Assembly: GCF_036013975.1 (NCBI RefSeq)
Contig: NZ_CP107904.1
Location: forward strand, 1,116,001-1,180,000
Direction: 5' to 3'
DNA length: 64,000 nt
Source of the DNA: Kitasatospora sp. NBC_00458
GTDB taxonomy: Bacteria; Actinomycetota; Actinomycetes; Streptomycetales; Streptomycetaceae
A model generated the notes under the pieces. It worked only from the letters and a program-made list of their open reading frames with translations, did not search any database and was not told where the DNA came from. Position 1 is the stretch's first letter, and every line of letters starts with the position of its first letter. The position numbers and the translations under genes were made by a program. Shown here in pieces: positions 1 through 7,249 of the stretch.

Positions 1-374
1 AGATGCTCGGCCGTGCAGAGCGCCGGGAGCCAGCGGCGGCGCTGGTCGGCGGTGCCGTAGCGGTCGACCATCCAGCCCACCATGTTGTGGATGGACAGGT
101 AGGCGGCGATCGACGGGCAGCCGGTGGCGAGCGCCTCGAAGGCCACCACCCCGTCCTGCCGGGTGAGTTCGGACCCGCCGACGTCCTCGCGGACGTACAC
201 GCCGGCCAGGCCGAGGTCCGCCGCCTTGCGCAGCACGTCCACCGGGAAGTGCTTGGTCCGGTCCCACTCCACCGCGTGCGGCGCCAGGTACTCGTCGGCG
301 AACGCCCGGGTGGTCTCCGCGACGGCCCGCTGGTCCTCGCTCAGGTCGTGGTCGTGGTCGTGCACGGCGCTCAT
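1..374 (-). CDS. Acyl-CoA dehydrogenase, N-terminal part (cut by window edge)
   Basis: The first about 124 residues of an acyl-CoA dehydrogenase; the rest lies beyond position 1. The translation starts MSAVHDHDHDLSEDQRAV and contains the helical N-terminal domain typical of the family (ADEYLAPHAVEWDR, GVYVREDVGGSEL, SIAAYLSIHNMVGWMVDRYG). The ATG at 374 overlaps the TGA of mmsA as ATGA, so the two are translationally coupled. Next to mmsA, the best guess is isobutyryl-CoA dehydrogenase of valine breakdown, an FAD enzyme that makes methacrylyl-CoA in the cytoplasm. The family is clear; the acyl-chain specificity is inferred from the neighbour only. The His/Asp-rich start is not part of the conserved domain. 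Confidence 0.88.
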   Translation of the reverse strand, partial: MSAVHDHDHDLSEDQRAVAETTRAFADEYLAPHAVEWDRTKHFPVDVLRKAADLGLAGVYVREDVGGSELTRQDGVVAFEALATGCPSIAAYLSIHNMVGWMVDRYGTADQRRRWLPALCTAEH

Positions 375-1870
375 CCCATCGTCGGCATGGTGAAGCTCGC
401 GCCCTCCTTGACCCCGGAGGGCCAGCGCGAGGTGACGGTGCGGGTGCGGGTGTAGAAGCGGATCGAGTCCGGCCCGTGCTGGTTGAGGTCGCCGAACGCG
501 GACCGCTTCCAGCCGCCGAAGGTGTGGTAGGCGATCGGCACCGGGATCGGCACGTTCACGCCGACCATGCCGGTGTTCACCCGGCGGGTGAAGTCGCGGG
601 CGGTGTCGCCGTCCCGGGTGTAGATCGCCACCCCGTTGCCGAACTCGTGCTCGCTGGGCAGCCGCAGGGCCTCCTCGTAGTCGGCGGCGCGCACCACCGA
701 GAGGACCGGGCCGAAGATCTCCTCGCGGTGGATCCGCATGTCCGGCGTGACCCGGTCGAACAGCGACGCGCCGAGGAAGAACCCGCCCTCGTGCCCCTCC
801 AGCCGGAAGTCCCGTCCGTCGACGACCAGTTCGGCGCCCTCCCGGACGCCCAGGTCCAGGTAGCCGCGGACCCGCTCCAGCGCGTCCGGGCCCACCAGCG
901 GGCCGAAGTCCGCCTCCGGGTCGTCCGAGCGGCCGACCTTCAGCGCGCCGATCCGCTCGACCAGCTTGGCCACCAGGGCGTCGGCGGTCTCCTCGCCGAC
1001 CGGGACGGCGACCGAGATCGCCATGCACCGCTCGCCCGCCGAGCCGTAGCCGGCGCCGATCAGCGCGTCGGCCACCTGGTCGAGGTCGGCGTCCGGCATG
1101 ACGATCATGTGGTTCTTGGCACCGCCGAAGCACTGGGCGCGCTTCCCGTGGGCGGCGGCCGTCGCGTAGACGTACTGGGCGATCGGCGTCGAGCCGACGA
1201 ACCCGAGCGCCTGCACCCGCGGGTCCTCCAGCAGGGTGTCGACCGCCTCCTTGTCCCCGTTGACCACGTTGAGGACGCCCGGCGGCAGGCCCGCCTCCAG
1301 GAACAGCTCGGCCAGCCGCAGCGGCACCGAGGGGTCCCGCTCGGAGGGCTTGAGGATGAAGGCGTTGCCGCAGGCCAGCGCGGGCGCCGCCTTCCACAGC
1401 GGGATCATCGCCGGGAAGTTGAACGGCGTGATCCCGGCGACGACGCCGAGCGGCTGGCGCATCGAGTACACGTCGATGCCGGTGCCCGCGTTGTCGGTGA
1501 ACTCGCCCTTCAGCAGGTGCGGGATACCGGCGGCGAACTCCACCACCTCCAGCCCGCGCTGGAGGTCGCCGTGCGCGTCGGCGACCGTCTTGCCGTGCTC
1601 GGCGGAGAGCAGCCTGGCGAGCGGCTCCCGCTCCTGCTCGACCAGTTGGAGGAAGCGCAGCAGCACCCGGGCCCGGCGCTGCGGGTTCCAGGCCGCCCAC
1701 TCGGGCTGCGCCTGCGCGGCGTCGGCGATCACCGCCTCGACCTCGGCGCGGCTCGCGAGCGGCACCCGGGCCTGGACCCGGCCGGTGTTGGGGTCGTACA
1801 CGTCGCCGAGGCGGCCGGACGTCCCGGGGACGCGCTTGCCTGCGACGAAGTGGGTCAGTTCACGGACCAT
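371..1870 (-). CDS. mmsA: Methylmalonate-semialdehyde dehydrogenase (CoA-acylating)
   Basis: A 499-residue aldehyde dehydrogenase of the MmsA/IolA type. It converts methylmalonate semialdehyde, NAD+ and CoA to propionyl-CoA and CO2, the last step of valine and thymine catabolism. Family features seen are the Rossmann region (AGITPFNFPAMIPLWK), the Cys nucleophile in GERCMAI at about residue 282, the EEIFGPVLSV motif, and the C-terminal YHTFGGWKRSAFGD motif. Length is normal. The ATG at 1870 has a good Shine-Dalgarno (GAGAAGGAA) just upstream. A longer in-frame reading up to 1924 is rejected for lack of such a site. The gene overlaps the downstream acyl-CoA dehydrogenase by 4 bp. A cobalamin riboswitch about 220 bp upstream would make it B12-responsive, which is unexpected because MmsA itself does not use B12. 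Confidence 0.94.
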   Translation of the reverse strand: MVRELTHFVAGKRVPGTSGRLGDVYDPNTGRVQARVPLASRAEVEAVIADAAQAQPEWAAWNPQRRARVLLRFLQLVEQEREPLARLLSAEHGKTVADAHGDLQRGLEVVEFAAGIPHLLKGEFTDNAGTGIDVYSMRQPLGVVAGITPFNFPAMIPLWKAAPALACGNAFILKPSERDPSVPLRLAELFLEAGLPPGVLNVVNGDKEAVDTLLEDPRVQALGFVGSTPIAQYVYATAAAHGKRAQCFGGAKNHMIVMPDADLDQVADALIGAGYGSAGERCMAISVAVPVGEETADALVAKLVERIGALKVGRSDDPEADFGPLVGPDALERVRGYLDLGVREGAELVVDGRDFRLEGHEGGFFLGASLFDRVTPDMRIHREEIFGPVLSVVRAADYEEALRLPSEHEFGNGVAIYTRDGDTARDFTRRVNTGMVGVNVPIPVPIAYHTFGGWKRSAFGDLNQHGPDSIRFYTRTRTVTSRWPSGVKEGASFTMPTMG

Positions 1871-2092
1871 CGGTTCCTTCTCTCGTCTGGGGTGGGGAGA
1901 GGAGGAATGGAGGACTCCGCCCACGGCGGCACGCCGCGCGGTGGCGCGGCGGGGCGGCCGTCGGCGGGGTGCGACAGGCGGACCGTCAGAGCAGGTGGGC
2001 CCCGGCGGGCGGCACAGGACGGCCGGGGGCGGTGGAACGGGAGCAGCCCGGAGTCATGCGTGTCGTCTCCATCCTCGTGGAAAACACGGACC

Positions 2093-2242
2093 GTCCGCGG
2101 CCGGTATCCTGACTCCCGGATCGACGCCCGCCCGCGGGCCTTCCCGGCTGGCTGCCAGTGGCCGTGTCCTGCGTGGACGGACTCCCCGGTCACAGTGGCG
2201 GGACCGTGCCGGACTCACACCGGCTTCCCTGACACCGCGGAC
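2093..2242 (-). promoter_or_regulatory. Cobalamin (B12) riboswitch in the mmsA leader
   Basis: Read on the minus strand this is a near-textbook cobalamin aptamer. Closing stem P1 is GTCCGCGG (2235-2242) pairing with CCGCGGAC (2093-2100). Inside come GGGAAGCCGGTGTGAGTCC, CCCGCCACTGTGACCGGGGA, the B12 box GCCACTGGCAGCC (2151-2163), and GGGAGTCAGGATACCGG near the 3' end. It is oriented toward mmsA, 223 bp from its start. Adenosylcobalamin binding normally lowers expression of the downstream gene. I see no alternative downstream gene of normal B12 type, so the mmsA operon is the apparent target. The expression platform between 1871 and 2092 is GC-rich and its switching hairpin was not resolved. 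Confidence 0.92.
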
Positions 2243-2253
2243 CTTTCCACGAC

Positions 2254-2281
2254 CATATAGTCGGACGTCCTAGTAAGTCCA
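2254..2281 (-). promoter_or_regulatory. Candidate promoter and GGACGTCC operator upstream of the riboswitch
   Basis: Just upstream of the aptamer, the minus strand reads TGGACT (2276-2281), a 16-bp spacer, then TATATG (2254-2259), an acceptable -35/-10 pair that would start RNA near the aptamer's 5' end. The spacer contains the perfect 8-bp palindrome GGACGTCC (2263-2270). This is one of the few AT-containing patches in the region. The regulator is unknown, and the promoter assignment is only plausible. Confidence 0.4.
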
Positions 2282-2315
2282 GGGCCCCACGCGGACGACG
2301 GGCGACCCGCCCTCC

Positions 2316-5300
2316 CTACCCGGCACCGGGCAGGGCCGCCGCCGGCCGGTCGTCGGCGCCGCGCAGCTCCAGGAAGAGCCAGGCCTCCCTGACCGGCGGA
2401 TACCGCGTGTCGGCCGTGAGCAGGACCTCCGCCTGTCGGCAGGCCTCCTCCACCGGTACGGCACCCTCCCGATGACGGGCGAGCACGTCGCGCAGCCGCT
2501 CCAGCTCCTCACTGGTCGGCGCCTCCTCCGAACCGGCCCCGCCCTCCGGCAGGTCCCCGGCCTCCGGGGCGCCCTCGTCCGCCCCGACCGGCCGGTCCAC
2601 CCGGCCCAGCTCCCCGGGCCGACCGGCGGACGCCTCGCCGTCCCCGCCGCCCGCCACCAGCACGTCCGGGAACAGCCGCACGGCGGCGTGCCGCAGCAGG
2701 ACCTCGGTCCGCAGCAGCGCCGGAACGTCCGCGCCGACCGCCGTGGACCCGGCCGCCGCAGGCCCGGCCGACCGGAGCGCCGCCAGGGCCCGGTCCAGGG
2801 TGAAGCCGGCGTTCCGATGGGAGCCCGCCCGCATGTACAGCGCGCTCAACCTCACCAGGGCGTCCAGGATCCGGCCGCTCGTCCCCTCCCGGAGGCAGTG
2901 GTCGGCGGCGGCGTTGCAGAGCTCCGCCGCCGCCGCGAGGTCCCCGGTCGCCTCCGCCGCCTCGGCCGCGATGCCGCAGCAGGTCGCCGCGTCCAGCAGA
3001 CGCCCCTGCCGCTCCCAGCGGTCCGCCGTGTCCCGGGCCGTGCGCACGGCCGCCGCGTACTCCCCCGTGAGCAGCTCGGCCCGGGACAGGTCGTGCCTGG
3101 CGGACGCCTGCTGGTACCCGTCGCCGTGGCGGTCGGCGAGCTCCACCGCACGCCGCCCCCAGAGGAGACCCGCGGGTCCGTCGTCCATCCGCAGCGCGAT
3201 CAGGCAGTTGTTGGCGGCCACGGGCACCGCCGTCCGCCACCGGCCGAGCCCTTCGAGCGCATCCGCCGCCTCGACGCCCTCCGCCAGCGCCTCCGGGAAG
3301 CGCTCCTGCTCCCACCGGAGCAGGCTCAGCCGGAAACGCGCCTCGGCCGCCCGCTCGGGCAGCCCGTACGACCCGGCGATCCGGATCGCCTCCCGGGCCG
3401 ATGCCTCGACCGCGTCGAAGGCCCGTTTCGCCAGCAGGGTCTCCGCGTTGAGCAGGCAGGCCTTCACGGCCTCCTCCGGCTCCCCCGCCTTCAGGTGCAG
3501 GGCGACCCGGGTCGCGTTGATCGCCAGGATGCCGTCGAGCTCGCCGCGCGCCAGGGCGAGGACGTGCAGACCGATCGCCAGCCGGGTGGCGAGGTCGAGC
3601 CAGTCGTGCTCCTGGGCCAGCCGCAGCGCGTCCTCGAACCGGGCCGGGTCGAGCTCGCCCGCCTGTCCGCCGTCCACGGTCTCATCGGTGATGCCGGCGA
3701 TCGCGTCGCACAGGTAGGCCACCGATCGCTGCCGGAAGTCGCTTACGGCGTCCGGCTGTTCCTCCGCCGCGAGGCGCTCCAGCGCGTACAGCCGGACCAG
3801 GTCGAAGAGGGTGAAGGTGGCGAGCAGCGGCCGGTCCGGAACGCGGACGACCTCCTTCCCGGCGAGGCTGCGGTCCGCCAGCCGGTTGAGGAGGAGCTCC
3901 TGGCGCAGCGGCGGGGCTTCGAGGCCGTGGCCCAGCTCCGGCCCGGTGGTCGCCGAGCCAGGAGCGGCGGCGGTGTAGCGGAACACCCGCCGGGCCGGCC
4001 CGTCCAGCGCGTCGTAGCTCAGTCCGATGACCGCCCGCAGGGCCCGGTCACCGGCCTCCAGGTAGTCGAGCCGGGTGGTCTCCTCCTCCAGGACCTGCAC
4101 CAGGTAGTCGAGGTCGAGGTCGGGATCGCTGGTCAGCCGGGCCCCGACCATCCGCAGCGCCATCGGCACGTCGTCGCACAGGTGGGCGAGCAGGTGGAGC
4201 GGGCGGTGGTCGGCCACGTGGTCGTCGCCGCACCAGGACAGCACCCGGACGGCCGCGTCACGGTGCAACGGGCCCACCGTGAAGACGAGTCCGGGATCGG
4301 CGTAGCCCTGCTGCCGGTCCCGCGAGGTGACGATGACCGCCCCGCCCGCGGCGGCCCGGGCGAGCGGCGCCACGTGGGCGGCGTCCCGGGCGTTGTCGAG
4401 GACCAGCAGGACGCCGCGGTCGCTCAGGGCGCCCGTGAAGGCCGCGAAGAGGTGGGCGTCGTCCATCGCGCCGGAGCCGAGGTCGAGACCGAGCGCCTCG
4501 GTCACCACCCGGACGACGGTCCGGGCGTCCCGGCACAGGCCGGGCTGCAGACCGAACAGGTCGAGGTGGAGGGCGCCCCCGGGGAAGTCGGGAGCGAGCC
4601 GGTGGGCGACCTCGACGGCCACGGCCGAGGTGCCGACGCCGGGCTGACCGGCCAGGAAGGCGGTGGCCCGCCCGTAGCGGGCGTGGCGTCTGCGCAGTGC
4701 CCCGACGATCCGGTCGACCAGCTCCTCACGCCCCAGGAAGCACGGGTCCTGGTCCGGCAGCCGGGCCAACTGGGCTGCCACGGAGGCGAGATGACGTTGG
4801 GCCACGGCTCCGCCTGGCCCGTGGAGGCCCTCGACGCCACCGGTGGCGCCCGCTCCGCCGGGGATGCCCGCTCCCCCGGGGGCCGCGCCCGTGGAGGCCG
4901 CGCCTCCGGTGGCGGATCCGCCCTCCGGTTCCGAGGCGGGGGCGGTGAGGAGCGCCAGCGCGGTCGAGGTGCCGCGCAGCGGCGGCAGCTGCTCCGCCAC
5001 GGCGGCGAGGAACGTCCGCAGACCCGGCCCGCCCGCAGACCTGCGCCCGTTTCCGCTCGCGCTACCGGTCCCGCTCGCACCCCCGGTCCCGGTCCCGGTC
5101 CCGCCGGTCAGGGCAGCGGCGAGATGGCGCCGCCCGGTGGCCGACAGCCGGGCGAACAGCGGCTCGGCCAGCGCGTCCACCAGAGCCGCCCGGAACGCGT
5201 CGAGCAGCGCGGAGAGCCGGTCCGCACCGCCGGACGCAGTGGAGGCTCCGGACCCCTCGGGCTCGGCCTGCACGTCGAGCTCGGCCTGCGCGTCCACCGG

Positions 5301-6458
5301 GACCGGCGGGGCGAGCGGGACAAGCCAGCGGCGGCGAGCCTCGTCGTGCTCGGGCAGGGCCCGCAACAGCACCCGGGGGTCGAGTCCGTGCCGGCGCAGT
5401 CGACGCCGGAACGCCCACACCTCGGACACCTCGCCCGGCCCTCCGCCGAGGGTGCCCGCGGCCCGGCGGAGCAGTTGCTCCAGGACGACGACGAGGCCGC
5501 CCGTGCCGCGGGCGGCCTCGTCCAGCGCGGCCAGGACCTGGAAGACCTCCAGCGCCGCCTCGAACGGACCGGCCGACTCGCCGCCCGGGCCGGGCACGTC
5601 GTCCGCAGTCGGCCGGTCCGCCCGTACGCCGGTCGCGTTCGGTCCGCTCGCGCCGCTCGCGCCGTTCGGTCCGTTCACGCCGGGTGCGGGCGCCCACCCC
5701 GCCGTCACGGCGGTCGCCGCGACGGCGTTCACCCGGTCGGTGAGCACCACCTGGGTGTGCAGGGCCAGGCCGGGGACGCCGGCGAGCAGCGCGGCCAGGT
5801 CCTCCGTCCTCGCGGCCCAGACCGTGTCCCGCAGCCAGCCGTCCAGGCTGTTGTACCGCGCCGAGACGACGCCCACCACCAGGTTGTCGCGGATCCGCAG
5901 GACCGGCGCACCGCTCATCCCGGGCACCACCGAGTCGGCGCTGAACCTGCCCAGGGAGACCTGCCGGTCCGTCAGGGTGCCGCCCTGCCAGGCACCGGGG
6001 GCGTCGAGGTGCCGGTAGTCACGGCCCGGGTCGACGATCGTCGGGACACCCGTCACGAAGACGCCCGTCCGCAGCTCGACCCCGTCGGTGGGCAGCAGGC
6101 CCGCGACGGAACCGGCCAGCGGCTCGGCACAGCGCAGCACGGCAAGGTCCCACACCGGTCCGGTCGCCACGACGTCCGCCGCCCGGACACCCGCCTGCCC
6201 ACCCGCCTGCCCACCCGTCGGACCCGCGGGCGGGCTCGCCGACGAGTCGGCGTCCGGACCGGCGAGCGGGTCGGCGAGCGGGTCGATCAGCACCCGGCCG
6301 CCGACCTCGGCGCACCCCAGGTCGGCGAGCACGTGCCACGCGGTGACGATGACGCCCGGGGCCACCTGGAAGCAGGTGCCGACCGGTTCACCCGCCGGGC
6401 CGAGGACCCGCCCGAGCGCCCCCGAACTGCGCGGCTCCCGGTAGGCGGCTGCCGTCAC
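2316..6458 (-). CDS. Trypsin-like protease - STAND ATPase - TPR protein
   Basis: A 1380-residue multidomain regulator. The N-terminus is a trypsin-fold serine protease: His in TAWHVL (about 42), Asp in WDLAVLRC (about 103), Ser in VPGMSGAPVL (about 179). A low-complexity linker and a helical, probably effector-associated, region follow. The STAND/NB-ARC-like ATPase is at about 590-850 (P-loop GQPGVGTS, Walker B VLLVLDNA, sensor VIVTSRDR), followed by a winged-helix part and TPR-like helices to about 1270. The P-loop lysine is replaced by threonine, so nucleotide binding may be weak or lost. The GTG start overlaps the upstream trypsin-co-occurring gene (GTGA). By family knowledge such proteins are predicted sensors that release protease activity on invasion or stress. 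The trigger and substrate are unknown. Confidence 0.85.
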   Translation of the reverse strand: MTAAAYREPRSSGALGRVLGPAGEPVGTCFQVAPGVIVTAWHVLADLGCAEVGGRVLIDPLADPLAGPDADSSASPPAGPTGGQAGGQAGVRAADVVATGPVWDLAVLRCAEPLAGSVAGLLPTDGVELRTGVFVTGVPTIVDPGRDYRHLDAPGAWQGGTLTDRQVSLGRFSADSVVPGMSGAPVLRIRDNLVVGVVSARYNSLDGWLRDTVWAARTEDLAALLAGVPGLALHTQVVLTDRVNAVAATAVTAGWAPAPGVNGPNGASGASGPNATGVRADRPTADDVPGPGGESAGPFEAALEVFQVLAALDEAARGTGGLVVVLEQLLRRAAGTLGGGPGEVSEVWAFRRRLRRHGLDPRVLLRALPEHDEARRRWLVPLAPPVPVDAQAELDVQAEPEGSGASTASGGADRLSALLDAFRAALVDALAEPLFARLSATGRRHLAAALTGGTGTGTGGASGTGSASGNGRRSAGGPGLRTFLAAVAEQLPPLRGTSTALALLTAPASEPEGGSATGGAASTGAAPGGAGIPGGAGATGGVEGLHGPGGAVAQRHLASVAAQLARLPDQDPCFLGREELVDRIVGALRRRHARYGRATAFLAGQPGVGTSAVAVEVAHRLAPDFPGGALHLDLFGLQPGLCRDARTVVRVVTEALGLDLGSGAMDDAHLFAAFTGALSDRGVLLVLDNARDAAHVAPLARAAAGGAVIVTSRDRQQGYADPGLVFTVGPLHRDAAVRVLSWCGDDHVADHRPLHLLAHLCDDVPMALRMVGARLTSDPDLDLDYLVQVLEEETTRLDYLEAGDRALRAVIGLSYDALDGPARRVFRYTAAAPGSATTGPELGHGLEAPPLRQELLLNRLADRSLAGKEVVRVPDRPLLATFTLFDLVRLYALERLAAEEQPDAVSDFRQRSVAYLCDAIAGITDETVDGGQAGELDPARFEDALRLAQEHDWLDLATRLAIGLHVLALARGELDGILAINATRVALHLKAGEPEEAVKACLLNAETLLAKRAFDAVEASAREAIRIAGSYGLPERAAEARFRLSLLRWEQERFPEALAEGVEAADALEGLGRWRTAVPVAANNCLIALRMDDGPAGLLWGRRAVELADRHGDGYQQASARHDLSRAELLTGEYAAAVRTARDTADRWERQGRLLDAATCCGIAAEAAEATGDLAAAAELCNAAADHCLREGTSGRILDALVRLSALYMRAGSHRNAGFTLDRALAALRSAGPAAAGSTAVGADVPALLRTEVLLRHAAVRLFPDVLVAGGGDGEASAGRPGELGRVDRPVGADEGAPEAGDLPEGGAGSEEAPTSEELERLRDVLARHREGAVPVEEACRQAEVLLTADTRYPPVREAWLFLELRGADDRPAAALPGAG

Positions 6459-6937
6459 GCCTGCTCCGCCGGCCCGACGCGGCCGGCCGGCGCGGTGACC
6501 CCGGCAGCCCCGGAGCCGTCCGGCCCCTGAGCGGCCTGCGCGGCGTCGTCCTCGCCGTCCTCGTCGGACGCCTGCGCTTCCCCCTCGCCCGGCGCCACCG
6601 GGTCGGTCCCGCCACCCCGGCGGTACGTCAGCTTCACCTTCAGCGTCGCCTGTCCCGCCGTACTGGCCATCAGGACCGTGCCCTTGGCGGAGAAGCTGAG
6701 GCCGAACTCGACCTCCATCTCGTCCGGCCGGGCGGCCCGCCGGCCGGCCCCCTCGATCACCTGGACCGTGGAGGCGGCGATCTCGACGATGGCCTGCTGG
6801 GCCCGGGTGAAGGCGTCCCGCACCTGCTCGGCCGAGTCACCGAGCCGCGACGTGCCCTGTGTCCCGGCCACCGGTACGGTCTCGACCTCCAGGACGGCGT
6901 CGCCCACCTGCACCGTGATCGGAATTCCCGCTGCCAC
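6455..6937 (-). CDS. Trypsin-co-occurring domain protein (Trypco1 / CU044_2847 family)
   Basis: A 160-residue protein whose first 110 residues match the small trypsin-co-occurring family: IPITVQVGDAVLEVETVPV, a helical centre (VRDAFTRAQQAIVEIAAST), then EVEFGLSFSAKGTVLM and VKLTYRRG. The C-terminal 45 residues are acidic and low-complexity. Members are nearly always encoded beside trypsin-like conflict proteins, as here, where its stop overlaps the start of the trypsin-STAND gene. It is probably a partner or inhibitor of the protease; this is inferred, and no biochemical role is known to me. The GTG at 6937 is chosen because AGGAGA precedes it by a short spacer. Confidence 0.82.
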   Translation of the reverse strand: MAAGIPITVQVGDAVLEVETVPVAGTQGTSRLGDSAEQVRDAFTRAQQAIVEIAASTVQVIEGAGRRAARPDEMEVEFGLSFSAKGTVLMASTAGQATLKVKLTYRRGGGTDPVAPGEGEAQASDEDGEDDAAQAAQGPDGSGAAGVTAPAGRVGPAEQA

Positions 6938-7249
6938 CGACTCTCCTGACCGTTCGTCGACGCGATCGGAACGGCGCTCACCCTACTGTCCCACCCGCAC
7001 CGCCGCCTGCGATTCGGCGAGAAGCCCGGCCCCCGGCGCGCCGGGCCGAGCGGGCAAGCCCCCAGCGGTCCGGCCCCGTCCCGTCCGGGCCCGCGCGGGG
7101 GCGGATCCGGACGGGACGCAGGCGCCTGCGGGCGGAACGCGGTCGGTTCCCGGTTGGGATCCGGTCGCCGGGCCCGAGCGGGGTTCCGGCACCCCCGGGG
7201 CGGGCCATGATGTGGACGCCACGAGGCGCACGGACGACGGAGTCGCATC
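6938..7249. promoter_or_regulatory. Divergent intergenic region with GCAGGCGCCTGC palindrome
   Basis: A 312-bp gap between the divergent trypsin/Trypco1 pair and the CHAT operon; both promoters must lie here or in flanking codons. It contains a perfect 12-bp palindrome, GCAGGCGCCTGC (7118-7129), roughly central to the gap and a candidate operator shared by both units. I could not pick convincing -10/-35 hexamers in this GC-rich sequence, and no gene is supported in it. Confidence 0.4.

Noticed and set aside
1855..2193. A 112-codon minus-strand frame overlapping the B12 riboswitch
   Set aside because: The sequence is fully explained by the aptamer. The translation has no family character and it runs into the mmsA start.
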